DNA of 64,000 nucleotides, from the NCBI GenBank assembly GCA_050486405.1, contig JBJHDF010000001.1, positions 124,001 through 188,000 of the forward strand, given 5' to 3'. The translations under genes were made by a program, and so were the position numbers. The notes under the pieces were generated by a model. It was given only the letters and a program-made list of their open reading frames with translations, ran no database searches and was not told the origin of the DNA. The DNA is from JBJHDF01 sp050486405. GTDB lineage: Bacteria > Pseudomonadota > Gammaproteobacteria > Pseudomonadales > Cellvibrionaceae. Below, in pieces: positions 35,359 through 43,640 of this stretch. The first letter of the stretch is position 1. Each line of letters starts with the position of its first letter.

Positions 35359-35504
35359 CCATAAACAGATAAAATGTTATATATTTTCTCTCAAGATTTG
35401 CCTGTACGTTTCCCCAGGACAAAAGCATGCACACCGACCCCCGCCGCTGCCTCACAAGAGCATGCGGCGACCCATCGATGTGCAACTTATCCCTGCGCCA
35501 GAGA

Positions 35505-38072
35505 TTAATCCAGGATGGTAGAACGACTCACAGTTTCACCCAAACGGGTACGCAACAACACCGCTCCCTCAGGCACCGACATGGACTCGCGTAAGGGCAG
35601 CCATGTGTCGCCGCCATCACTGCTGTATTCGATCGCCAAACCGGGCAGCGCCGCATTGGCATAGAGCCGGCCGTCCCGCACTTGGGCACCCGGCGGCAAT
35701 AGGTGAAAGCCGGCGCCATCCGCCTGCAGTTTCGGCAGTTCGCGCTGTACCAGTACCCGCGCAAAAGTGGCGTAATCGCGTTCCCGTGCGCGAGCATCCG
35801 GCCTGTCAGCCTCCCAAGCTGCCCTATGCCAAGCGCGCTCGGCCAAGGCAATCACGCGCGGATAAAGCATCGGCTCCAGTTGCTCGGCCGTGCGAATGGT
35901 TTCGGTCCACACCTGGCCCTGAATGCCGAGAATATTGTCCGGCTTCTGCAGTGGTGTCACCGGACGCCCCAGCAGCGCCTCGAGATCGGTTATCTCGGCG
36001 CCATCGCGGGTGGTGGTCGCATTGGCGTAGACATGCTCGGGCAAATAGTCGAACACTTTTGCCAGATCGGTATAGCGGGTCGCCCAGTAATAGCCGCGCT
36101 CTTGCGGATGCGGCTCGTGAGGGTGGTCGAAATAAAGGTGCGTCGCGTGCGAGAGGACCACCTGATAACCGGCATTGGCAAGCCGGTAAGCCCGATCGCC
36201 CGCACCCCACTCCCAAATATTGTCCCAGGCGTTGACAAGTACCTGATCGCTACCGAAACGCTCGCGGTTAAAGGGCTGCCGGGCGTCGTACATCATGCCA
36301 TCTTCCCAGGCCGCCACTGCCAAACCCCGCCGATCTGCCAAGTCGGCAACGCGACTGACAAAGTAGGGCATCAGATCGCCGACACCGGCGAGCCCGGCTT
36401 CGCGGCGTATCAAGTTCTGGCACTCGGGCGATCCGGTCCAGGAGCCTCTGCCGACTTCATCACCGCCGAGGTGGAACACCCGCAAACTCTGCCCGGCCTC
36501 GCGGTACATGGCCTGCAGCTCATACATCACTTTATCGATAAAGGCATAGGTGGATTCCATACAGACGTTGATGGAGTTGTCTGTATAATTCTGTACCGTC
36601 ATGTACTCAGAGGTATCGTCCGGGTCGGCCAACAGATAGCGACGCGCCTCGACTTCCTCGCCCGCCGCCATCAGGCGCGCATAACGCGCATCCATCGCTT
36701 TGACCGCCGCGCGCGCATGGCCGGGCATGTCGATTTCGGGAATTACCTCGATATGCCGCTCAGCGGCATATCGAAGAATCTCGATAAAGTCATCGCGCGA
36801 GTAGTAACCGTTACCGGAACCGGTGGTGTGGGGGCCGGTGCCGAGTTGGGTCAACAGACACCGGCGCTCGCTCAAATCAAAACAGCGATGCCCGCCGATG
36901 TCGGTCAACTCGGGCAAGCCAGGGATTTCCAGACGCCAGCCTTCATCCTCGGTCAGGTGCAGGTGCAAACGATTGAGTTTGTAGCGCGCCATCTGGTCGA
37001 TCAGGCGCAGGGTGACTTCTTTGCCGTGGAAGTTGCGCGCCATGTCGTAGTGCATGCCACGCCAACTCGCGCGCGGGTAGTCAACCACCGTCAGGCGCGG
37101 CAGCGCATAGTCGCCCTGAACCCGCGCGGGCAACAGATTGAGCAGGCTCTGAGCACCGTAAAAGGCACCCGCGTTGTCGCGCCCGATGATCTCGATGCGG
37201 TCGCGTTCGATGGTCAGTGTGTAGCTTTCCGCCACCTCGGGCAGCCCCCGGGCGTCGGGGTCAACCTTGAGGACAATCGCCGGACCGTCGATCTTGTCGG
37301 CAGCAACACCCGCTGCAACCTCGGTGCCGAACACCCGACTCAAGGCAGCCTGTAAAAGTGCGCCTTCGCTGGCAAGTCGACCGGCGTAGCGGATGGACCA
37401 GTCGCCATTCACCGTCACCGTTCCCCGGCGGCTACTAACCGAGTGGGGCCTGGGGATAATGCGCTGGTGGATATCGTCGGCACTGACCTCCACCCCATTG
37501 ACGCGCTGATTGGCCTGGTAGCGACTCGCGGCAGTGGCCGGCGGCGTCACATCCGAGTGTGAGCGCAGACGCTGATCCTCGCGCGCTATAGGCGCGACAA
37601 ACGCGCGAATATCTTCGGTATCGGTATTGGCAAACACCGCGGGCTCACCCCGGTCACTCACCAGGAATGCCCGCGGCATAAAATCGGTGTAGCTGATCAT
37701 ATGCGCGGACGCCCGGTAGTTGAGGGACAGTTGCTGCCCCTGGGCCAGACCGGCAAAATCGGCGGTTGGCACCAGGCGATGCAAGTCACCCTGAACGTGG
37801 CTGAGGTGAAGCCCAGCCTCCTCCACCGTGGCAATCCGGCGTACCGAATGGAAGTAAATGGCCCAACCGGCATCGCCGGCAGGCAGTGGCACCGCCGTGG
37901 GGTTATCCAACCGCAGTTGGATGTGGGGGCCGGCCTCGTCCAGATTGCTGAGCACCTCAAAGCGCAGACTGGCGCCCTCGGCAAAGGCATCCACATCGCG
38001 CTGGCTCATGCCGTGCGCCAGTGTCGACAAACTCATGAACGCCCCCATTAGCAGCGCCAGGCAGGTTCTCAT
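35505..38072 (-). CDS. Beta-N-acetylhexosaminidase (GH20, chitobiase type)
   Basis: 855 residues with a signal peptide (1 to about 19). An N-terminal carbohydrate-binding CHB_HEX domain (about 30-180), a GH20b domain and the GH20 barrel follow. Barrel motifs are WRGMHYDMARNFHGKEVTLRLIDQMA, LNRLHLHLTEDEGWRLEIPGLPEL, IEVIPEIDMPGHARAAVKAM and the catalytic Asp-Glu pair in FHLGGDEVG (about residues 538-539). A C-terminal beta domain follows. It cleaves terminal GlcNAc from chitobiose and chito-oligomers in the periplasm or outside. An operator-like palindrome overlaps its putative -35. Confidence 0.95.
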   Translation of the reverse strand: MRTCLALLMGAFMSLSTLAHGMSQRDVDAFAEGASLRFEVLSNLDEAGPHIQLRLDNPTAVPLPAGDAGWAIYFHSVRRIATVEEAGLHLSHVQGDLHRLVPTADFAGLAQGQQLSLNYRASAHMISYTDFMPRAFLVSDRGEPAVFANTDTEDIRAFVAPIAREDQRLRSHSDVTPPATAASRYQANQRVNGVEVSADDIHQRIIPRPHSVSSRRGTVTVNGDWSIRYAGRLASEGALLQAALSRVFGTEVAAGVAADKIDGPAIVLKVDPDARGLPEVAESYTLTIERDRIEIIGRDNAGAFYGAQSLLNLLPARVQGDYALPRLTVVDYPRASWRGMHYDMARNFHGKEVTLRLIDQMARYKLNRLHLHLTEDEGWRLEIPGLPELTDIGGHRCFDLSERRCLLTQLGTGPHTTGSGNGYYSRDDFIEILRYAAERHIEVIPEIDMPGHARAAVKAMDARYARLMAAGEEVEARRYLLADPDDTSEYMTVQNYTDNSINVCMESTYAFIDKVMYELQAMYREAGQSLRVFHLGGDEVGRGSWTGSPECQNLIRREAGLAGVGDLMPYFVSRVADLADRRGLAVAAWEDGMMYDARQPFNRERFGSDQVLVNAWDNIWEWGAGDRAYRLANAGYQVVLSHATHLYFDHPHEPHPQERGYYWATRYTDLAKVFDYLPEHVYANATTTRDGAEITDLEALLGRPVTPLQKPDNILGIQGQVWTETIRTAEQLEPMLYPRVIALAERAWHRAAWEADRPDARARERDYATFARVLVQRELPKLQADGAGFHLLPPGAQVRDGRLYANAALPGLAIEYSSDGGDTWLPLRESMSVPEGAVLLRTRLGETVSRSTILD

Positions 38073-38113
38073 GATACTGACTCCCTATTCGTTTTTAATC
38101 GCAAGCAGCTGTA

Positions 38114-38142
38114 ACTATAGCCCAGCAGGACAACGTTGTCTC
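38114..38142 (-). promoter_or_regulatory. Promoter of the GH20 gene
   Basis: On the minus strand GAGACA (38142-38137), 17 bases, TATAGT (38119-38114). The -35 and spacer are covered by the palindrome at 38129-38140, the placement expected for a repressor site. Confidence 0.5.
38129..38140. promoter_or_regulatory. Operator palindrome GACAACGTTGTC (copy 1)
   Basis: A perfect 12-base palindrome in the GH20 promoter. It resembles sites I recall for LacI-family NagR regulators of GlcNAc/chitin genes (centre CAACGTTG). No regulator gene is in the window. Confidence 0.7.
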
Positions 38143-38214
38143 AAATCGTAGAGCACCCTTGCCGACATGTCAACCGACCATCGTATTTATCCTGTCCCGG
38201 GGCGCTCAATCTGC

Positions 38215-38250
38215 TATAGTGGAACCCAGCCCGCCCCGACGGGCTTTTTT
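38215..38250 (+). terminator. Extended -10 box followed at once by an orphan intrinsic terminator
   Basis: TGC-TATAGT (ending 38220) is an extended -10 box. From 38228 an AGCCCG/CGGGCT stem with a 6-base loop is followed by TTTTTT (38245-38250). No plus-strand gene lies upstream to be terminated. A transcript from this promoter would be only about 25 bases long. Confidence 0.6.
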
Positions 38251-38262
38251 AGCGGCCCAAAA

Positions 38263-38274
38263 GACAACGTTGTC
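38263..38274. promoter_or_regulatory. Operator palindrome GACAACGTTGTC (copy 2)
   Basis: Identical to the palindrome at 38129-38140, in front of the small secreted protein gene. The flanking bases (AA-GACA at -35 position, then CTGG and a TAGCAA 17 bases on) mirror the other copy, suggesting both promoters are controlled by the same repressor. Confidence 0.7.
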
Positions 38275-38320
38275 CTGGCGCCATAGCAAATAGTGCCGCG
38301 TCAAACAAAGAGGAAGCCCC

Positions 38321-38908
38321 ATGAAACGACACCTTTCAGCCCTCTGCGCTGCCGCTGTCCTGGCCCTGACCGCCAGTGCCAGCGCGCTCGGCGATGCCCC
38401 TGCCATCCACCCATCCCTGCAGACCCCGGCGCAGTGGCGCTACGGTATAGACCCCCACGGCACCAGCGCCGATTATGGCGAGCAGCTGGTCAGCAATGGC
38501 GTCGCCCATATCACCTTCAACCGGGTGCCACGCCCCAACCCCGAGGAAAACTCCTGGATTGAGCTCATCTACGACCTGCCCCAGGGCGACCTGCGCGGCG
38601 TAGACCGCATAGCCCTGACCTATCAGAGTTCCGAACCCTTGCTGGTTAAACTGTCGCAGCGGGACTTTGGCGAACAGGGCGATGAGAGCTATGCCCACTA
38701 CCAGGCACTGGTGCCCGCAGCCGACGAGTGGCGGCAGGTCACGCTCAGTCTCGGTGATTTTGCCCGCCCGGCCTGGACGCCCAGTGACTCCGTGGATGTA
38801 GGCCTTCTGCCCGCCCACATCGATGCGCTCTATTTCGCACCGAATCTGGACGATGCCGTGGGGGGCTTTGCCGAGCTGAAAATCAAGGCGGTGGAGTTGC
38901 TGCCCTGA
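38321..38908 (+). CDS. Small secreted carbohydrate-binding-like beta-sandwich protein
   Basis: 195 residues with a signal peptide (about 1-23, cleavage near ASA). The mature part looks like a jelly-roll sandwich: WIELIYDLPQGDLRGVDRIALTYQSSEPLLVKLSQRDF, YQALVPAADEWRQVTLSLGDFARP and a final GGFAELKIKAVELLP, in the style of CBM11/CIA30-type modules found fused to glycoside hydrolases. Here it stands alone. It shares the operator palindrome with the GH20 gene, which ties it to the same regulon. Carbohydrate binding is inferred, not shown. Confidence 0.6.
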   Translation: MKRHLSALCAAAVLALTASASALGDAPAIHPSLQTPAQWRYGIDPHGTSADYGEQLVSNGVAHITFNRVPRPNPEENSWIELIYDLPQGDLRGVDRIALTYQSSEPLLVKLSQRDFGEQGDESYAHYQALVPAADEWRQVTLSLGDFARPAWTPSDSVDVGLLPAHIDALYFAPNLDDAVGGFAELKIKAVELLP

Positions 38909-38934
38909 CCCGAATATTTTAGCCGCCACCAACG

Positions 38935-39351
38935 CTACTGGGCTGCAGATAAAAACGCATCAGGAGACAGGATCAGGATGTTCTCGAAAGGGTGGAGCAC
39001 CAGCAGATCCTGATCTCCTGTGATCAGGCAATCTGCCTCGCCTGACAGGGCGAGAGACAGAAACTTGTTGTCGTCAGGGTCCCGACAGGCGTCGACGTGC
39101 AGATTTGGCACCACCCACTCGCCGATCTCCGTCAACCAATCCAGAAAGGCGTCCAGTTGCGCTGGCGTTCGGTAGCGGTCGAACTTGGGCTTGGCCAGTC
39201 GTGCGGTCAGTTCGGAAAAGGTGCTGTCAGAAAACAGCAGTGCCGCGTTATGGTCTGCCAGCCGTTCCAGCGCCTGCCCAGGCTTGCTCTCCGGCAACAA
39301 TAAGGCGCTGATCAGCACATTGCTGTCAACAACCACCCGCTCAGCTTTCAT
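38935..39351 (-). CDS. PIN-domain toxin (COG1569-type)
   Basis: 138 residues. The PIN acidic residues are visible in VVVDSNVLISALL (Asp9), DSTFSELTARL (Glu), RDPDDNKFLSLAL (Asp) and CLITGDQDLL (Asp). This is the 'putative toxin, PIN family' group of ribonucleases. It overlaps the antitoxin gene by 11 bases in the usual antitoxin-first order. Confidence 0.88.
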   Translation of the reverse strand: MKAERVVVDSNVLISALLLPESKPGQALERLADHNAALLFSDSTFSELTARLAKPKFDRYRTPAQLDAFLDWLTEIGEWVVPNLHVDACRDPDDNKFLSLALSGEADCLITGDQDLLVLHPFENILILSPDAFLSAAQ

Positions 39352-39592
39352 CGGCCAGCAACTGGTCCAGTTGCTCTTCGGTCAGCCCTTGCCCGCCCGC
39401 CTCGGCGCCGGCTTCCTGCATCACTTTGAGAAGATTCTTCCAGGCGTGCTTTTTGCGCCGCTGATAGTCTTCCACGGACATGACCACCACACTGGGACGG
39501 CCCTGTTTGGTCACGATGACGGGCTGCCGTTGTGCGGCATCAATCAGCTGCCCGAAACGGTTCTTGGCTTCAATGGCGGTAATGGTTTTCAT
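39341..39592 (-). CDS. Phd/YefM family antitoxin
   Basis: 83 residues. The N-terminal DNA-binding fold shows MKTITAIEAKNRFGQLIDAAQRQPVIVTKQGRPSVVVMS, the standard Phd/YefM pattern; the C-terminal half (KKHAWKNLLKVMQEAGAEAGGQ) is the flexible toxin-wrapping part. It represses its own operon in known pairs; a palindrome lies over the -10 box upstream. Confidence 0.9.
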   Translation of the reverse strand: MKTITAIEAKNRFGQLIDAAQRQPVIVTKQGRPSVVVMSVEDYQRRKKHAWKNLLKVMQEAGAEAGGQGLTEEQLDQLLADES

Positions 39593-39617
39593 GGGATTAC
39601 CCGATACAATATGGGCG

Positions 39618-39631
39618 TAATAGCTATTATA
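39618..39631 (-). promoter_or_regulatory. Promoter/operator of the toxin-antitoxin pair
   Basis: A perfect palindrome TAATAGCTATTA (39618-39629) overlaps a consensus TATAAT -10 (minus strand, 39631-39626), 34 bases before the antitoxin ATG. This suits autorepression by the Phd-like protein. Confidence 0.6.
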
Positions 39632-39672
39632 GCTGAGATGGACTGCTTTTCCATTCTACAGGGATACGTGCG

Positions 39673-39698
39673 AAAAAAAGGGGCCTTTCGGCCCCTTT
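39673..39698 (-). terminator. Intrinsic terminator of glyA
   Basis: On the minus strand a GGGGCC/GGCCCC stem with a GAAA loop (extended by A-T pairs) runs into seven Ts. It separates glyA from the toxin-antitoxin promoter. Confidence 0.85.
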
Positions 39699-39699
39699 A

Positions 39700-39740
39700 T
39701 GGATCAACTGGCATGAATCAGTTGGCATGAATCAGCTGGC
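39700..39740. repeat. Short tandem repeat at the glyA 3' end
   Basis: A 14-base unit (TGGCATGAATCAG plus one base) occurs twice, followed by a partial third copy that contains the glyA stop codon. It looks like local slippage and adds no coding sequence. Confidence 0.6.
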
Positions 39741-40997
39741 GTAAACCGGAAACCGTCGGCAGATATCCAAGACCTGCTCTTTCACGTTCTCTATCACCGC
39801 GTCGGCATTGCCGCTTTCCAGGGCATCCAGAATGTCGCACATCCAGTGAGTGAGCTGCACGGTTTCCGCCTCGCCAAAACCGCGGGTGGTGATGGCGGGT
39901 GTGCCCACACGCAGGCCGGAGGTGATAAAGGGCGAGCGCGGGTCGTTGGGCACGGCGTTCTTGTTGACCGTGATATTGGCTTTGCCCAGGGCTTCGTCGG
40001 CGTCTTTCCCGGTGTATTCCTTGCCGATCAGGTCCACCAGCATCAGGTGGTTTTCAGTGCCGCCGGAGACGATTTTGATGCCCCGCTCGACAAAGGTGGC
40101 AGCCATGGCCTTGGCGTTCTTGACCACCTGTTGCTGGTAGGCCTTGTACTCCGGGGTCATGGCTTCCTTGAAGCTGATGGCCTTGGCGGCGATCACGTGC
40201 ATCAGCGGGCCACCCTGACCGCCGGGGAAGACGGCGGAGTTGAGCTTTTTCTCGATCTCTTCGTTGGCCTTGGCCAGAATCAGGCCGCCCCGGGGGCCGC
40301 GCAGGGTCTTGTGGGTGGTGGACGTGGTGACATCGGCGATCTGCACCGGGCTGGGGTAGATACCCGCCGCCACCAGACCCGCCACATGGGCCATGTCCAC
40401 CAGTAAGTAAGCGCCCACTTTATCGGCGATATCGCGGAAGCGCTGCCAATCCATAATCTGGGAGTAGGCGGAGAAACCGGCCACGATCATGCGCGGCTTG
40501 TGCTCCAGGGCCAGGCGCTCCACCTCGTCGTAGTCCACCTCACCGGTCTCGGGGTTGAGGCCATACTGCACGGCGTTGTAGATCTTGCCGGAAAAGTTGG
40601 GCTTGGCGCCGTGGGTCAGGTGGCCACCGTGGGCCAGGCTCATGCCCAACACCGTATCGCCGGGGGCGCAAAGGGCGGCGTAGACGGCGCTGTTGGCCTG
40701 GGAGCCCGAGTGGGGCTGGACGTTGGCGTAGTCGGCGCCGAACAGTTGTTTGGCCCGCTCGATGGCCAGAGCCTCGCTCTGATCCACGTATTCACAGCCG
40801 CCGTAGTAACGCTTGCCGGGGTAGCCCTCGGCGTACTTGTTGGTGAGCTTGGTGCCCTGGGCGGCCATGACCATAGGGCTGGTATAGTTTTCCGAGGCGA
40901 TCAACTCGATGTGCTCCTCCTGGCGGCGGCCCTCGTTTTCGATGGAGGCCCAGATGTCCGGGTCGAAGTCAGCGATGGTCTGTTTGGGGTCAAACAT
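39732..40997 (-). CDS. glyA: Serine hydroxymethyltransferase
   Basis: 421 residues, the normal length. It interconverts serine and glycine with tetrahydrofolate. Visible signs are RQEEHIELIASENYTSP, NKYAEGYPGKRYYGGCEYVD, VLGMSLAHGGHLTHG, the PLP lysine in VTTSTTHKTLRGPRGGLILA, and GLRVGTPAITTRGFGE. A TACAAT-type -10 lies at 41081-41076 upstream on the minus strand. Confidence 0.98.
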   Translation of the reverse strand: MFDPKQTIADFDPDIWASIENEGRRQEEHIELIASENYTSPMVMAAQGTKLTNKYAEGYPGKRYYGGCEYVDQSEALAIERAKQLFGADYANVQPHSGSQANSAVYAALCAPGDTVLGMSLAHGGHLTHGAKPNFSGKIYNAVQYGLNPETGEVDYDEVERLALEHKPRMIVAGFSAYSQIMDWQRFRDIADKVGAYLLVDMAHVAGLVAAGIYPSPVQIADVTTSTTHKTLRGPRGGLILAKANEEIEKKLNSAVFPGGQGGPLMHVIAAKAISFKEAMTPEYKAYQQQVVKNAKAMAATFVERGIKIVSGGTENHLMLVDLIGKEYTGKDADEALGKANITVNKNAVPNDPRSPFITSGLRVGTPAITTRGFGEAETVQLTHWMCDILDALESGNADAVIENVKEQVLDICRRFPVYAS

Positions 40998-41371
40998 GCG
41001 GTGTCCTCACAGTGTTCTCACGGGGCCGGCAGGCCCTGAGCCTGCGTGGGATAGAAGAGTCGAATAAAGGCGCGAATTGTACACCAACCGCTCCGGCGGC
41101 TGCCACGCGGATTCTTCATCTTCAAGTGGATGGGGATTCATGTGGCAGGGATCCCGGTGCCTAGCCCCCTCCGCAAAGCAAAGGGGGACTCCCCGAGACG
41201 AAAGGGAGGAACTAAACTCCCCGGCTTTCGGGCAGTCCAAGAGCCAGGGCCGGGGAAACCCATATTGGATACCTTCTGGCCATTCAGTTTCCGTTAAGGC
41301 ACCATGGGCTATAAATGGGTTGACCATGGCGCAAAACGCGCGCAGCCCACCCGAGAGGGGAGGAACGACTT
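40998..41371. other. Gene-free 374-base leader region with nested hairpins
   Basis: No credible coding sequence. It holds the glyA promoter side (TACAAT at 41081-41076, minus strand) and, further on, several stems: CCCCCT/AGGGGG (41165-41170 with 41182-41187), and TCCCCGGC/GCCGGGGA (41218-41225 with 41249-41256). A TATAAA (41310-41315) flanked by CCATGG repeats may be the promoter of the DUF3300 gene. The structures match no riboswitch class that I recognise. Confidence 0.5.
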
Positions 41372-42784
41372 ATGCGAACCCTGCAAACCACCACCCACCG
41401 TTTCGCGACCCTGAGCCGGGCGCTGCTGCTGGGCGCCTTGCTGGCGCTGGCTGGCCCGCTGCAGGCAAACCCCTCTGCCGAGTTCTCCGAGGGGGAACTG
41501 GAGCAGATTCTGGCGCCCATTGCCCTCTACCCGGACACAGTGCTGTCCCACATCCTTATTGCCTCCACCTATCCGCTGGAAGTAGTGCAGGCGGCCCGCT
41601 GGTCCCGCAACAACCCCAATCTCAAGGGCGAAGAGGCGCTGAACGCCGCCGAAAACCAGGGCTGGGACCCCAGCGTCACGGCGCTGACCGCCTTTCCCCA
41701 GATACTGGAGCGCATGGACGAAGACCTGAGCTGGACCCAGGACCTGGGCGAAGCCTTCCTGCTGGACGAGGCGCGAGTGATTGATACCATTCAGCGCCTG
41801 CGCCACATGGCCTATGATTCCGGCCATCTGGAGCAAATGGAACACCTGGCCATTGAACGCGAGGAGCAGACCATCATCATCGAGCCGGCGGTGCGTGAAG
41901 TGGTCTACGTGCCCTACTACGACACCCGGGTGGTCTACGGCCACTGGTACTGGACCAATTATCCGCCCATGTACTGGTACTACCCCGGTGGCTACTACAC
42001 CACCACCTATGTCTACTGGGGCCACGGTGTGCGGGTTTCTCCCCACTTCTACTTCAGCACGGTCTACTGGCCTCAACGCCACGTTGTGGTGGTGGATCGC
42101 CGCCACCCCCGCTACCGGGGCAGCCGGCAGATAGTGCACTACCACGATTCACACCGCTGGAGCCATAACCCTCGGCACAGACGCGGCGTGGTCTATCACC
42201 ACCACGAACTGAACCGCACCTACAACGTCAATCGCAGCTATTCCCACGGCCAGCAGTCCCGTGATTCAAATATTCGCGGCTCCCGCCGTGCCCAGGACGT
42301 ACAGATCAGCGGTGGCGATCGTCGGCGCCAGCAGCAACACAGCGGCGGCACCGGCAGTCGCGACAGCAACGTTCGCGGCGACAGGCGGCAGAGCACTGGC
42401 GCAGGCGACAGCCGCGCGAGAAGCCAAAGCGGCCGTGAGGGTCAAACCGGGACCCGTAGAACCCTGCAACAAGGTGACAGCGGCGCCGAGAGCGCATCTC
42501 CCACCAACCGACGGGAGATACGCCAGCAACGCCAGGCACAACCGGAGGCTTCCTCTGCCCAGCCCGCACCCTCCGGTCGAGCTCGAACTGACAGCGGCAG
42601 CGCCCGCTCGCAGAGCGACAGCTCCGGCTCCAGCAGTGCCACGACCCGCAGTTCCGGTTCCAGTAGCGCCACCTCACGCGGCTCGAACCGTGCCAGCGGC
42701 AGCACATCTCGAAGCTCTTCCCGTGCCAGTTCCGGCAGCAGCCGCAGCCAGGGCTCCAGCACCCGGGGCAGCCGCCGCAACTGA
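41372..42784 (+). CDS. DUF3300 domain exported protein with Ser/Arg-rich tail
   Basis: 470 residues with a signal peptide (about 1-33). The DUF3300 domain (about 35-240) has ELEQILAPIALYPDTVLSHILIASTYPLEVV, LKGEEALNAAENQGWDPSVTALTAFPQIL and the aromatic strand-rich VREVVYVPYYDTRVVYG ... YYPGGYYTTTYVYWGHG. The remaining 230 residues are low-complexity Ser/Arg/Gly/Gln. Function of DUF3300 is unknown; its location in the periplasm or on the surface is inferred. A strong intrinsic terminator follows 33 bases after the stop. Confidence 0.88.
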   Translation: MRTLQTTTHRFATLSRALLLGALLALAGPLQANPSAEFSEGELEQILAPIALYPDTVLSHILIASTYPLEVVQAARWSRNNPNLKGEEALNAAENQGWDPSVTALTAFPQILERMDEDLSWTQDLGEAFLLDEARVIDTIQRLRHMAYDSGHLEQMEHLAIEREEQTIIIEPAVREVVYVPYYDTRVVYGHWYWTNYPPMYWYYPGGYYTTTYVYWGHGVRVSPHFYFSTVYWPQRHVVVVDRRHPRYRGSRQIVHYHDSHRWSHNPRHRRGVVYHHHELNRTYNVNRSYSHGQQSRDSNIRGSRRAQDVQISGGDRRRQQQHSGGTGSRDSNVRGDRRQSTGAGDSRARSQSGREGQTGTRRTLQQGDSGAESASPTNRREIRQQRQAQPEASSAQPAPSGRARTDSGSARSQSDSSGSSSATTRSSGSSSATSRGSNRASGSTSRSSSRASSGSSRSQGSSTRGSRRN

Positions 42785-42788
42785 ACCG

Positions 42789-43631
42789 GTGGCCCACTCC
42801 ACCCGCCTCTGCGATTACCGGCCCGGGCTGCTCGCCCGGGCCGGTTTTTTCTGTCTGCTGCTCTATCCAGCCCTGGCCGATGCCGGCAACCGCTGGCAAC
42901 TCTGGTACCAGGAGTGGCCCGAGATCGAACTGGATTCAGCCTGGGGGCCTGAACCCCTGGAACGCAAGCTCTACCATTTCAGCTACAGTGGCCAAAGGGG
43001 CACCTTTACCTACGAGCACCAGCCGCTGCTGGTGCGGGTGGGTGAGCCAGCTCACAACGGCTACTTTCACCAGTTTCGCTGGCAGCGTCGGGCGCAGAGG
43101 GGCGACACCCGGATAGCAGTGGAGGCCGGCATGCAGGGATCATCCAATATCTTCAAATACCAGGAGCCACACCGCGAAGCGCTGGTGGCCAGCTTCACGG
43201 TGATGCGGCAACTGCCTCTGGCACAGGACGCGGAAGCGGGCCTCACCGGCGACTACCGCTTCGGCCCCTTTCGGGTCTATCCGCGTTTGACCAGCCGCCT
43301 GGACGCCACGGCCACCAGTGAATGGCTGATCGATCTGCCGGTGGCGCTGCTCTGGCGCAGCCGCGCCGGGCACTGGCAACTGGGCCTTGAGCGACACGGC
43401 GACAAATGGGGCGCGCTGGATGCCGAACGGGAGGTGAAATCCAAAGTACGGCTGCAGGAATGGCGTCTGGGTGGCGAGGCGAGCCTACCCGGTGGCTGGG
43501 GCAGCAGCCGGCTGCGGGCCGGCGCCGGCATCAGTTTCGACAGCCGCCTGGTCTATCGGGATCTGGACCTGGGCTGGCAGCGGGTTTCCCTGAGTCCGGC
43601 GGCTTATGTGCGCCTGGGTTACAGCTGGTGA
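42789..43631 (+). CDS. Secreted protein of unknown family (about 280 aa), GTG start
   Basis: 280 residues if started at GTG 42789, 4 bases after the DUF3300 stop. This start supplies a complete signal peptide (ARAGFFCLLLYPALADAG, cleavage after ADA). The mature part is beta-rich (FSYSGQRGTFTYEH, RIAVEAGMQGSSNIF, FRVYPRLTSRLDA, VSLSPAAYVRLGYSW), with alternating aromatic ends that suggest an outer-membrane barrel or beta sandwich. The region upstream in the same frame is a shadow of the DUF3300 tail. The terminator at 42817-42850 lies inside the first 21 codons. No family was recognised. Confidence 0.6.
   Translation: MAHSTRLCDYRPGLLARAGFFCLLLYPALADAGNRWQLWYQEWPEIELDSAWGPEPLERKLYHFSYSGQRGTFTYEHQPLLVRVGEPAHNGYFHQFRWQRRAQRGDTRIAVEAGMQGSSNIFKYQEPHREALVASFTVMRQLPLAQDAEAGLTGDYRFGPFRVYPRLTSRLDATATSEWLIDLPVALLWRSRAGHWQLGLERHGDKWGALDAEREVKSKVRLQEWRLGGEASLPGGWGSSRLRAGAGISFDSRLVYRDLDLGWQRVSLSPAAYVRLGYSW
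42817..42850 (+). terminator. Strong intrinsic terminator inside the 5' end of the next gene
   Basis: A perfect 12-bp stem, ACCGGCCCGGGC (42817-42828) with GCCCGGGCCGGT (42834-42845), a 5-base loop and TTTTTT ending at 42850. It is the natural end of the DUF3300 transcript but overlaps the signal-peptide codons of the following gene. Confidence 0.85.
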
Positions 43632-43640
43632 CGACTTGCG

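Noticed and set aside
40998..41371. Glycine riboswitch upstream of glyA
   Set aside because: The conserved glycine-aptamer segments were not found on the minus strand, and the stems lie far from the glyA start.
42261..42788. Long in-frame upstream extension (176 codons) of the secreted protein at 42789
   Set aside because: It is Ala/Pro-rich and lies wholly within the low-complexity tail of the DUF3300 gene in another frame, so it is a shadow; the signal peptide sits at the 42789 start.
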